Part shown: one piece after another, positions 16,037 through 22,619 of the stretch
Position numbering within the stretch: the stretch's first letter is position 1
Layout: each line of letters begins with the position of its first letter
From: Pseudomonadota bacterium
GTDB lineage: Bacteria > Pseudomonadota > Alphaproteobacteria > Rhizobiales > Beijerinckiaceae
Direction of reading: 5' to 3'
NCBI GenBank assembly: GCA_023393655.1
Contig: JAEWKP010000403.1
Coordinates: forward strand, 1-22,619
DNA length: 22,619 bases
Notes under the pieces: model-generated
Seen by the model: only the letters and a program-made list of their open reading frames with translations
What the model was told of the DNA's origin: nothing
Database searches by the model: none
Translations under genes and position numbers: made by a program

Positions 16037-16447
16037 ATGACTCTCAAGCTGATCTACCCGACGCTGGCGATGATCTTCTGGATCTTCGTCGTCGGCGTCA
16101 TCCTGGCGCTGCGCCGCAAGGACGCCTTCACCAGCGGTGCCGTCCGGCCCGACGAAGTCACGGTCTCGACCGAGCGCTACCCGGTCCCGGCCCGGCTCGC
16201 CGCCGCGAACTTCACCAACCAGTTCGAAACCCCGGTGATCTTCTTCGCGCTCGTGATGGTCGCGATGGAGACCGGCGCGACCGGCTACGCCATGGCGCTC
16301 CTCGCCTGGCTCTACGTTGCGACCCGGGTCGTCCACACCCTGATCCATGTCGGCTCCAACAAGCTGAAGCTGCGCGGTGCGGTCTACGGCCTCGGCGCGA
16401 TCGCGCTGTTCGGCATGTGGCTCGGCGTCCTCATCTCCGTGCTCTGA
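16037..16447 (+). CDS. MAPEG-family membrane protein (136 aa)
   Basis: This small integral membrane protein belongs to the MAPEG family (membrane-associated proteins in eicosanoid and glutathione metabolism). About four helices are visible: LIYPTLAMIFWIFVVGVILAL, ETPVIFFALVMVAME, GYAMALLAWLYVATRVVHT and AVYGLGAIALFGMWLGVLIS. The segment NFTNQFETPVIFFA followed by RVVHTLIHVGSNKLKLR is typical of bacterial MAPEG proteins found beside guaB in Rhizobiales (from memory). Bacterial members are mostly uncharacterised, so glutathione transferase activity should not be assumed. The ATG at 16037 has GAGGCG 11 bases upstream. It probably belongs to the guaB transcription unit. Confidence 0.88.
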   Translation: MTLKLIYPTLAMIFWIFVVGVILALRRKDAFTSGAVRPDEVTVSTERYPVPARLAAANFTNQFETPVIFFALVMVAMETGATGYAMALLAWLYVATRVVHTLIHVGSNKLKLRGAVYGLGAIALFGMWLGVLISVL

Positions 16448-16520
16448 GCAGCCGGGCGCGCCTCGTCCCGTTAAGCATTCCACCCGTTTCCGCCGGCTGC
16501 GAGCCCGGAAGCGTTGAAGC

Positions 16521-16536
16521 TTAATGAAAAGTAAAC
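16521..16536 (+). promoter_or_regulatory. Possible CtrA-type box upstream of the DUF2865 gene
   Basis: TTAA (16521-16524), seven bases, then TAAAC (16532-16536) matches the alphaproteobacterial CtrA pattern TTAA-N7-TTAAC with one mismatch. It sits in a short AT-rich patch about 50-65 bases before the ATG at 16588. A -35-like TTGAAG (16514-16519) is adjacent. Chance occurrence cannot be excluded from one site. Confidence 0.3.
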
Positions 16537-16587
16537 TACACCCCGAATGGCGGCGGACGGTGGACAAGCGTAGTTTGGAGTGACGCG

Positions 16588-17688
16588 ATGTTGCGTGTCC
16601 GTGAAGTCCCGGCGCGGGTTTTCGCTCGCGACGGTGAGGTTCTGGCTGCCGTTTCCGGCAAGACGAAGAGCGTCCGGCGTCGTCCTGCGGCCCGCCTGCT
16701 GGCGCTCGCCGTACTCGGTGCCGCCCTTGGCTCCGGAGGCATCGTGCTGACGGCCTCTATGGTCCAGGCCGAGGGCGATGCCGGAGCGCGTGAATTCATC
16801 ATGCAGGAAGCCGCGCGCCGCTCCGAGCAGGCGCGCACGCGGAATGCCGCCTACACCTCGACGCGCTATGCCCCGCAAGCCAATGCCTATGCGCCCGCCG
16901 GCCATGGCTGGCGCCTGCCGCTCATGCAGACATTGCCGGACGGCCGTCTCGCCCACCCGCGGATCGACCTCAACCCCTTCCGCAAATCCGCCCGGAAACC
17001 CGCCGACCGGCGGCGCAAGGTCGCTGGCACCGCCACCGCGTCGCTGGATGCCGTCACCGGCGCGGCAAGCCGGGCCCAGACCTTCTGCGTCCGCCTTTGC
17101 GACGGTTTCCCCGCTCCCATCGGTTATCTTCGCGCGCCCGGTGACATGAAGGCCCATGAAGCGCTGTGCCAGGCGGCGAATCCCGGTGTTCCGGTCAAGG
17201 TCTTCAGGATGGCCGCCGGCGCGACCGGCATGGCGGACGCCGTGGCGGCCGACGGCAAGCGCTACGGCGCCCTGCCGATGGCCTTCAGCCATGAGAAGGC
17301 GGCCGACCCCGCCTGCCGCTCCCCCATCGTCCAGGTCGGCGAACGGCGGATTTCCCTGCTGCGCGACATCACCTTGCGGCCGGGCGACAGCGTCGTGCTC
17401 GACGGCAAGGTCTCGACCTTCACCGGCGGTTCGAGCTGGCCCTATAGCCGGCGCGACTTCCGCGACTTCCGCACGGCGTCGGAGCTCAGCAAGTCCCAAC
17501 GCAAGCAGATCGACGAGCGGGTCGGCATTTCCCGCATGGAAGCGCAGGCGCGCAGCGTCCGCCGCCAGATGCGGGTCCGCGAGGCGCGTCTGCACGACGA
17601 CACCATCGCCAGCGACGCGATCCTGCGCGGCACGGTCGACCCGACGGCGCAGGAATCGGTCCGGGTGATCCCGCTGCCGACGCGCTAA
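16588..17688 (+). CDS. DUF2865 domain-containing secreted protein
   Basis: This 366-residue protein has a basic N-terminus, a hydrophobic segment (about residues 35-58) that may be a signal anchor or uncleaved signal peptide, an Arg/Ala-rich linker and a C-terminal DUF2865 domain. The domain signs are FCVRLCDGFPAPIGYL (Cys167, Cys171), HEALCQAANPGVPVKVFRM, GKRYGALPMAFSHEKA and the late LRPGDSVVLDGKVSTF and SSWPYSRRDFRDFR. Proteins of this kind are found in Rhizobiales and have no established function. GGAG 7 bases before the ATG at 16588 supports the start. It stands alone, with a CtrA-like box upstream and a small hairpin (17719-17733) downstream. Confidence 0.85.
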   Translation: MLRVREVPARVFARDGEVLAAVSGKTKSVRRRPAARLLALAVLGAALGSGGIVLTASMVQAEGDAGAREFIMQEAARRSEQARTRNAAYTSTRYAPQANAYAPAGHGWRLPLMQTLPDGRLAHPRIDLNPFRKSARKPADRRRKVAGTATASLDAVTGAASRAQTFCVRLCDGFPAPIGYLRAPGDMKAHEALCQAANPGVPVKVFRMAAGATGMADAVAADGKRYGALPMAFSHEKAADPACRSPIVQVGERRISLLRDITLRPGDSVVLDGKVSTFTGGSSWPYSRRDFRDFRTASELSKSQRKQIDERVGISRMEAQARSVRRQMRVREARLHDDTIASDAILRGTVDPTAQESVRVIPLPTR

Positions 17689-17718
17689 GTGTCGAGACTT
17701 CGACGCTCCTTGTCCTTC

Positions 17719-17733
17719 CGGCGCTTCGCGCCG
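17719..17733. terminator. Small hairpin after the DUF2865 gene
   Basis: CGGCGC (17719-17724) pairs with GCGCCG (17728-17733) around a TTC loop, 31 bases after the DUF2865 stop. No T-run follows on the plus strand, so its terminator role is weakly supported. Confidence 0.3.
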
Positions 17734-18040
17734 CCGGCACGCCCCCGGAAAGACAGCGGCCTGGGCATCATGCGGACCGGTGTTGCGCCCAGATTCGACA
17801 GAAAACCGGCGGCCCCAACCGCGGCAGGTCGCCTCATCCAAAAGACGTACGACCGGATCACGTCCGAAATCTCTTCGTCTTTCCAAGGCAATGCCTGATT
17901 TATTAGAATTCATCCAAATAAGAACTTGCCTAGAATTCGTCTAAGACATTGATATCATAGGATTACTTCATTGACGCCCCCTGCCCGGCGTTCTATCGCT
18001 CGCCCGTCGCGCTGATCGCGCCCATCGACGGAGCAGAAGA
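17734..18040. other. Intergenic region upstream of fbpA, with AT-rich promoter segment
   Basis: No convincing gene is present. Short frames on both strands (17689-17898 plus, 17685-17891 minus) lack good start signals and recognisable composition. Bases 17890-17975 are strikingly AT-rich against the GC-rich window and hold the two iron-box-like repeats. TATCAT (17953-17958) is a possible -10, placing any -35 over the second box. Confidence 0.5.
17903..17944. promoter_or_regulatory. Tandem Irr (ICE)-like boxes upstream of fbpA
   Basis: Two related motifs stand 27 bases apart: TTAGA-ATTCA-TCCAA (17903-17917) and CTAGA-ATTCG-TCTAA (17930-17944). From TAGAATTC onward they agree in 12 of 14 bases. 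Each is an imperfect palindrome of the form TTAGA-N5-TCTAA, which resembles the iron-control element bound by the rhizobial regulator Irr. Their place about 100-140 bases before an iron-transporter gene fits iron-dependent control. The box definition is from memory, and binding is an inference. Confidence 0.5.
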
Positions 18041-19051
18041 ATGATCGCAAAGACCTATCTCCACGCCCTGGCGCTGTCGTCCTGCCTGCTGGCCGCCCCG
18101 GCCTTCGCGCAGGGCGTGAACCTCTACACCACCCGCGAGCCGGCTTTGCTCAACCCGGTGCTGGAAGCCTTCACCAAGGACACCGGCATCAAGGTCAATG
18201 CTGTCTTCCTGAAGGACGGCCTGCAGGAGCGCATCCGCGCCGAAGGCGCCAACAGCCCCGCCGACGTCATGCTGATGGTCGATGTCGGCGAGATCAACGC
18301 CGCGGTCGATGCCGGCATCACCCAGCCGATCAAGTCGGACGTGGTCGACAAGGCCGTCCCTGCGCAGCTGCGCCCCGACAACAACTGGGTCACCCTGACC
18401 AAGCGTGCCCGCGTCGTCGTGGTCTCGAAGGATCGCGTCAAGCAGGACGCCATCACCTATGAGGACCTCGCCGACCCCAAGTGGAAGGGCAAATTCTGCA
18501 TCCGCGCCGGCCAGCACCCCTATAACAACGCGCTCTTCGCCGCCTATCTCGCCCATCACGGCGCCGAGAAGACCGAGACCTGGCTCAAGGCCGTGCGCGC
18601 CAACGCTGCCCGCAAGCCCGGCGGCGGCGACCGCGACGTCGCCCGCGACATCCAGTCCGGCCTGTGCGACATCGCCATCATCAACACCTACTATATCGGC
18701 CTGATGAGCCAGGCGAAGAACGAGCAGAAGGGCTGGTTCGACGCGATCAAGCCGCTCAAGACCACTTTCGCCGGCGGCGGCACCCATGTGAACGTCTCGG
18801 CCGCGGCGCTCGCCAAGAACGCTCCCAACAAGGACAACGCCGTCAAGCTGGTCGAGTACATGCTCGGCGACAAGGCCCAGGCCCTCTATGCCAACGGCAA
18901 TTTCGAGTTCCCGGTCAACACGGCCGTGACCGACTCCGCCGCCGTCAAGCTGCTCGGCGCCGTAACGCCGGACAAGCTGCCGCTCTCCGAGGTCGCCAAG
19001 CAACGCAAGCCTGCAGCCAACCTCGTCGACAAGGTCGGCTTCGACAATTGA
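18041..19051 (+). CDS. fbpA: Ferric iron ABC transporter periplasmic binding protein
   Basis: This 336-residue secreted protein is a type II periplasmic binding protein of the FbpA/AfuA/FutA group that captures Fe3+ for import. A signal peptide is clear, with cleavage after AFA at residue 23. The mature protein begins GVNLYTTREP. Paired tyrosines Tyr217-Tyr218 in NTYYIGLM correspond to the iron-ligand pair of FbpA, and Tyr29 is also in a known ligand region. The downstream stretch GTHVNVSAAALAKNAPN is typical of the group. GGAGCAGAAGA directly precedes the ATG at 18041. Tandem Irr-like boxes lie upstream. The permease start overlaps its stop codon (TTGA), indicating translational coupling. 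Confidence 0.92.
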   Translation: MIAKTYLHALALSSCLLAAPAFAQGVNLYTTREPALLNPVLEAFTKDTGIKVNAVFLKDGLQERIRAEGANSPADVMLMVDVGEINAAVDAGITQPIKSDVVDKAVPAQLRPDNNWVTLTKRARVVVVSKDRVKQDAITYEDLADPKWKGKFCIRAGQHPYNNALFAAYLAHHGAEKTETWLKAVRANAARKPGGGDRDVARDIQSGLCDIAIINTYYIGLMSQAKNEQKGWFDAIKPLKTTFAGGGTHVNVSAAALAKNAPNKDNAVKLVEYMLGDKAQALYANGNFEFPVNTAVTDSAAVKLLGAVTPDKLPLSEVAKQRKPAANLVDKVGFDN

Positions 19052-20733
19052 GCCTGAGCCAACCGCTCGACGCTACGCGACGGTCGCCATTCTCGTGGCG
19101 GCCGTCGACACGTTTTGCCTATGCGGCAATCGGAGGCGCGGCGCTCGTGCTGCTGCCGCTGCTCGCGCTCGTCGCGACCGCGTTTTCGTCGCGGCAGGCG
19201 GCCGAAATCTGGCCGCATCTCGCCGCCAACGTCCTTCCGACGGCCCTCGTCCAGACCGTCCTCCTGCTGGCCGGCGTCGGCACGGCCTGCGCCGTCATCG
19301 GCATCGGCACGGCCTGGCTGGTGACGCAGCATGATTTCCCGGGGCGGCGCTCTTTCGAATGGCTGCTCGTGCTGCCGCTGGCGCTGCCGACCTATCTGAC
19401 AGCCTATATCTACGTCGAATTCCTCGGCTTCCAGGGGCCGCTCCAGAGCGCCTTGCGTGCCGCGACCGGCTGGCGCTCGCTGCGCGACTACTGGTTTCCC
19501 GATCCGCGCAACCTGCCCGGCGCGATCGCGATCATGGCAGTCGTCCTCTACCCTTACGTCTATCTCAGCACGCGCGCGCTGTTCAGCGTGCAGGGCGCCA
19601 GCATCGTCGAGGCCGCCCGCAATCTCGGCGCCGCTCCCGGCCGCCTGTTCTGGCGCATCGGCCTGCCGCTTGCGCGCCCGGCGCTCGCAGCCGGCCTGAC
19701 GCTCGTCCTGCTGGAGACGCTGAACGATATCGGCGCCACCGAATATCTTGGTGTCCGCTCGCTGACGCTCTCGATCTACACCACCTGGGTCAATCGCGGC
19801 TCGCTGCCCGGCGCAGCCCAGATCGCCTGCGTCATGCTGTTGATCGTCTTCGCGCTGATCCTCGCCGAGAGGAAGCTGCGCGGACAGCGCCGCTTCGCCC
19901 TGCCGGTCCGCCAGCCCCGCCCGGTAACGCGCCGGCCGCTGCACGGGCGCAGCGCCGCTCTGGCCGCCCTCGCCTGCGCCGTGCCTGTGCTGTTCGGTGC
20001 CGCCTTGCCGATCGGCTATCTCGTCACCGAGATCCTGCAGCGCGGCCTGCTGGCTCAGTTCGATGCCGCACTGTTGCGGCTTCTCGGCAATGCATTGCTG
20101 CTCTCCGGCCTCGCATCGATCCTGGTCGTGGCGCTCGGGCTCGGCATCGCCACGGCCAGCCGCAGTGGTCGCGAGACCTGGCTGAAGCCCCTCGCCCGCA
20201 TTGCCAGCCTCGGCTACGCCGTGCCCGGCACCGTGCTCGCACTCGGCCTGCTGATCCCGCTCGCGGCCTTCGACAACCTTCTCGCCGATGCCGCATCCGC
20301 CCTGTTCGGCCTCAAGCCCGGCCTGATCCTGATCGGCTCCGGCGCCGCGCTCGTCATCGCCTATACCGTGCGCTTCCTCGCCATCGGGGTCTCCGGCGTC
20401 GAGAGCGGGCTAGCGCGGGTCTCGCCGCGGATCGACGATGCGGCCCGCGCGCTTGGTGCCGCCGGGCCGGAGGTGCTGCGCCGCATCCACTGGCCTTTGG
20501 CCCGGCCGGCCATCGCCGCTGCCGGGCTTCTCGTCTTCGTCGACTGTCTCAAGGAACTGCCGGCGACGCTGCTGCTGCGCCCGCTCAACGTCGACACGCT
20601 GGCGACCGTGGTCTACGGCCATGCCTCGCGCGGCGTCTTCGAGGATGGCGCGCTGGCAGCGCTCCTGATCATCCTGGCCGGCCTCTATCCAGCCTTCGTG
20701 CTGGCGAAAGCCGGCACGAATCGCGCGGGATAG
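19048..20733 (+). CDS. fbpB: Ferric iron ABC transporter permease (fused two-domain)
   Basis: This protein of about 561 residues has two homologous permease halves joined in one chain, as in FbpB/SfuB/AfuB iron transporters, with about 12 helices. Each half has an EAA loop for contact with the ATPase: EAARNLGAAPGRLFWRIGLPLARP in the first (DNA near 19605-19680) and DAARALGAAGPEVLRRIHWPLARP in the second (near 20435-20515). The start is TTG at 19048, overlapping the fbpA stop by TTGA. The frame is open upstream to 18664, but that part is antiparallel to nothing useful and lies within fbpA. No fbpC ATPase follows; the next gene is AsmA-like. The ATPase must be encoded elsewhere or shared. Confidence 0.9.
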   Translation: MSLSQPLDATRRSPFSWRPSTRFAYAAIGGAALVLLPLLALVATAFSSRQAAEIWPHLAANVLPTALVQTVLLLAGVGTACAVIGIGTAWLVTQHDFPGRRSFEWLLVLPLALPTYLTAYIYVEFLGFQGPLQSALRAATGWRSLRDYWFPDPRNLPGAIAIMAVVLYPYVYLSTRALFSVQGASIVEAARNLGAAPGRLFWRIGLPLARPALAAGLTLVLLETLNDIGATEYLGVRSLTLSIYTTWVNRGSLPGAAQIACVMLLIVFALILAERKLRGQRRFALPVRQPRPVTRRPLHGRSAALAALACAVPVLFGAALPIGYLVTEILQRGLLAQFDAALLRLLGNALLLSGLASILVVALGLGIATASRSGRETWLKPLARIASLGYAVPGTVLALGLLIPLAAFDNLLADAASALFGLKPGLILIGSGAALVIAYTVRFLAIGVSGVESGLARVSPRIDDAARALGAAGPEVLRRIHWPLARPAIAAAGLLVFVDCLKELPATLLLRPLNVDTLATVVYGHASRGVFEDGALAALLIILAGLYPAFVLAKAGTNRAG

Positions 20734-20829
20734 CCGGCTTTCCCGCCTCGACAAGCCCTCGGCATCGGCCTAAACCCTGTGCCGCCAGGGGGCTGGCTGA
20801 CTTTCGGCCCGGTGCCGATTCGGAAGTCC

Positions 20830-22584
20830 ATGACCAGACGCGCTGCGATCATCGCCTTCAGCCTCGTCGTCGCCATCGGCCTGCTCGGTTCGCGGTCGTG
20901 GGACGTTGCGCTGGGCCGTGTCCAGCGCGCAGCCGTCGGCGCGATCGAAGAGCGGACCGGCTTCGTCGTCAAGGCGATCGAGCGCGCCGAAATCGCCCTG
21001 CTCCCGCTACCCCGCATCAGCCTGTCGCAGGTCGCCTTCAGCCAGCGCGACGGTGCGCTCTCCGGCGAGGCCGTGCGGGTCAAGGCGCAATTGCGCCTTC
21101 TGCCGCTCCTGGGCGGGCGGATCAGCTTCGACCGGGTCGATCTGATCGCGCCGCGGATCGACGTCGCCGTTCCTGCCGGAAGCGACGGCGTCACCGAATG
21201 GCTCAGCACCCCGCTCGCCGAATTCGAGCGGCTGCAAAGCCAGAGCAAGATTGTCATCCGCTCGGGCTCTGTCTTCCTGCGGGCGAATGGTGCGATCCAG
21301 AGCGTCGTGCGCGATCTCGATCTCATCATCGACGAGCGCAGCCTCAACGAGCCTCTCGCCCTGTCCGGCTCGCTCAACTGGCGCGGCGTACCGACCGAGG
21401 TGAGCCTGCTCTGGCCGATGGTGGGAGGCAGCGCCAAGACTGCTCTCTCGGCGACCTCATCCTTGCTGAAGCTGCGCTTCGAGGGCACGCGCTCCGGCCC
21501 CGGCGCACCGGTTATCAACGGCCTGCTTGCCCTCTCCACGCCTTCGCTTCCCGGGCTTTTCAGCTGGTTCGGCGAGGACTCGCGACTGGCATCGGCGCTC
21601 GGCACCGTCGCCGTCTCGGCCGACATCCAGGTGAAGCCCCGCGAAGTCTCGTTCAGCAACGCCATCGTCAGTCTCGACGGCGAGCGCCTCGACGGCGCGA
21701 TCAAGCTTGCCGAGGTCGGCGGGCGCTTCGCGTTGTCGGGCACGCTTGCCGGCGCGACGCTCGATCTCGGCCGCCTCGTCGACCGCCTGCCGGTGCCGAC
21801 CGTCGATGCTGCCGATACCGCGCCCTTCGACCTCGATGCCTGGACCGCGCGCGACATCGACCTGCGGATATCGGTCGACGCCGTCCGCCTGAAAGGCGCA
21901 AAGCTCAGCGACGTCGCGACCTATCTGCTGGTGAAGAAGGGCCGCTTCGAAACGGGCCTGCTGCGAGCCGGCGCCTATGGCGGCAGCGTCAAGAGCCGCT
22001 TGCTCGCGGTCGCAGCCCCCGCCGGCGTCGACGTCAAGCTCCAGGCCAGTCTCGACAAGGTGAATATCGGCCAGGCTGCTTCCGACCTGCCGCAACTGGC
22101 GCGCCTGAGCGGCACCGGTGGCTTGCAGCTCACGCTCGATGGCGTCGGACGCTCGTTCGACGAGTTGCTGGGCTCGCTCACCGGCCGGGTCAACCTCGCG
22201 GCCCGGCAGGGCGAGATCGGTGGCGTCGCCTTCGGCGAATTGCTGCGCCGTGCCGAACGCAGCCCGGCCCAGGCCCTGCGCGACTGGCGGCAGGGCAAGA
22301 CGCCGTTCGAGACGATCTCAGCCAATGCCGGGATCGCCGGTGGCCTTCTCGCCGTGACCGAGGCGCAGATGACCGGCTCGAACTACCGCTTCAACCTGGC
22401 CGGCGCCGCCTCGCTGCGAACCCGCATCTTCGACATGACCGCGCTGCTCACCTCGCCGAACGGCAACCTGAAGCTGCCCTTCCGGCTCAAGGGCCCGATC
22501 GACGCTCCGGCCTTCGATATCGAGACAGAGGCCTTCCTCAGCCCCGCCGGTGCCTCCCTCGTGCCGACGCTGCTCACCCGGTAG
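20830..22584 (+). CDS. AsmA family protein
   Basis: This 584-residue protein has one N-terminal membrane helix (AAIIAFSLVVAIGLLG) followed by a long periplasmic region rich in beta strands, the AsmA-like layout. The N-terminal part (GAIEERTGFVVKAIERAEIALLPLPRISLSQVAFS) matches the start of AsmA proteins. The C-terminal AsmA-like domain is seen in GTGGLQLTLDGVGRSFDELLGSLTGRVNLAARQGEIGGVAFGELL and the final strands LKLPFRLKGPIDAPAFDIETE. AsmA-like proteins are linked to outer-membrane assembly and lipid transport between membranes; the specific role here is unknown. The ATG at 20830 follows GGAAG and is preferred over a GTG at 20779. It stands 96 bases after fbpB and may have its own promoter. 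Confidence 0.88.
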   Translation: MTRRAAIIAFSLVVAIGLLGSRSWDVALGRVQRAAVGAIEERTGFVVKAIERAEIALLPLPRISLSQVAFSQRDGALSGEAVRVKAQLRLLPLLGGRISFDRVDLIAPRIDVAVPAGSDGVTEWLSTPLAEFERLQSQSKIVIRSGSVFLRANGAIQSVVRDLDLIIDERSLNEPLALSGSLNWRGVPTEVSLLWPMVGGSAKTALSATSSLLKLRFEGTRSGPGAPVINGLLALSTPSLPGLFSWFGEDSRLASALGTVAVSADIQVKPREVSFSNAIVSLDGERLDGAIKLAEVGGRFALSGTLAGATLDLGRLVDRLPVPTVDAADTAPFDLDAWTARDIDLRISVDAVRLKGAKLSDVATYLLVKKGRFETGLLRAGAYGGSVKSRLLAVAAPAGVDVKLQASLDKVNIGQAASDLPQLARLSGTGGLQLTLDGVGRSFDELLGSLTGRVNLAARQGEIGGVAFGELLRRAERSPAQALRDWRQGKTPFETISANAGIAGGLLAVTEAQMTGSNYRFNLAGAASLRTRIFDMTALLTSPNGNLKLPFRLKGPIDAPAFDIETEAFLSPAGASLVPTLLTR

Positions 22585-22619
22585 CTCAATCCCGCTTTCG
22601 CGTTCCTCCGAAATCCGCT

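Noticed and set aside
17685..17898. Short frames on both strands after the DUF2865 gene
   Set aside because: Non-ATG or poorly placed starts, no Shine-Dalgarno, and low-complexity Arg-rich composition over a hairpin region.

Overview
The window is GC-rich chromosomal DNA with the codon bias and gene families of an alphaproteobacterium of the Rhizobiales (Hyphomicrobiales). Supporting signs are a DUF2865 secreted protein, a MAPEG protein directly after guaB, a Ppx/GppA-rlmE pair, Rhizobiales-type palindromic intergenic repeats, and Irr-like boxes before an iron transporter. Bosea or a close relative is my best guess, but that is an impression, not a search result. I see no rRNA, tRNA, CRISPR array, IS element or prophage gene.

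Region 1 (1-680): a partial intergenic repeat and two small unidentified genes. Region 2 (678-7978): a carbohydrate uptake and catabolism locus. A TIM-barrel sugar isomerase/epimerase is transcribed leftward. Rightward run a ROK-family regulator, an RbsA/MglA-type ATPase, an RbsC-type permease, a ribose-type binding protein and a Gfo/Idh/MocA dehydrogenase. A 27-bp palindrome lies midway between the two divergent arms and is a good operator candidate. Three successive genes here each carry a damaging-looking single-base feature: the regulator has no ATG/GTG/TTG at its expected start, the ATPase has His in place of the Walker B Asp of its consensus site, and the permease has an in-frame TAG. 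The binding protein and both enzymes look intact. Region 3 (7970-9472): glpK, convergent with region 2.

Region 4 (9610-17688): mostly housekeeping. It holds a Ppx/GppA phosphatase and rlmE; a leftward DHA2-type MFS exporter followed by a two-helix membrane protein; a small secreted protein; guaB with a structured upstream region; a MAPEG protein; and a DUF2865 secreted protein. Region 5 (17689-20733): an AT-rich promoter region with two tandem Irr/ICE-like boxes, then a ferric-iron ABC transporter (fbpA and fbpB, no adjacent ATPase). Region 6 (20830-22584): an AsmA-family protein.

The most interesting material is the sugar ABC operon, which reads either as an operon at an early stage of decay or as a cluster of sequence errors, and its likely operator. 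Next are the tandem iron boxes and the overlapping alternative hairpins upstream of guaB. I found no clearly undescribed system; most of the window is ordinary.
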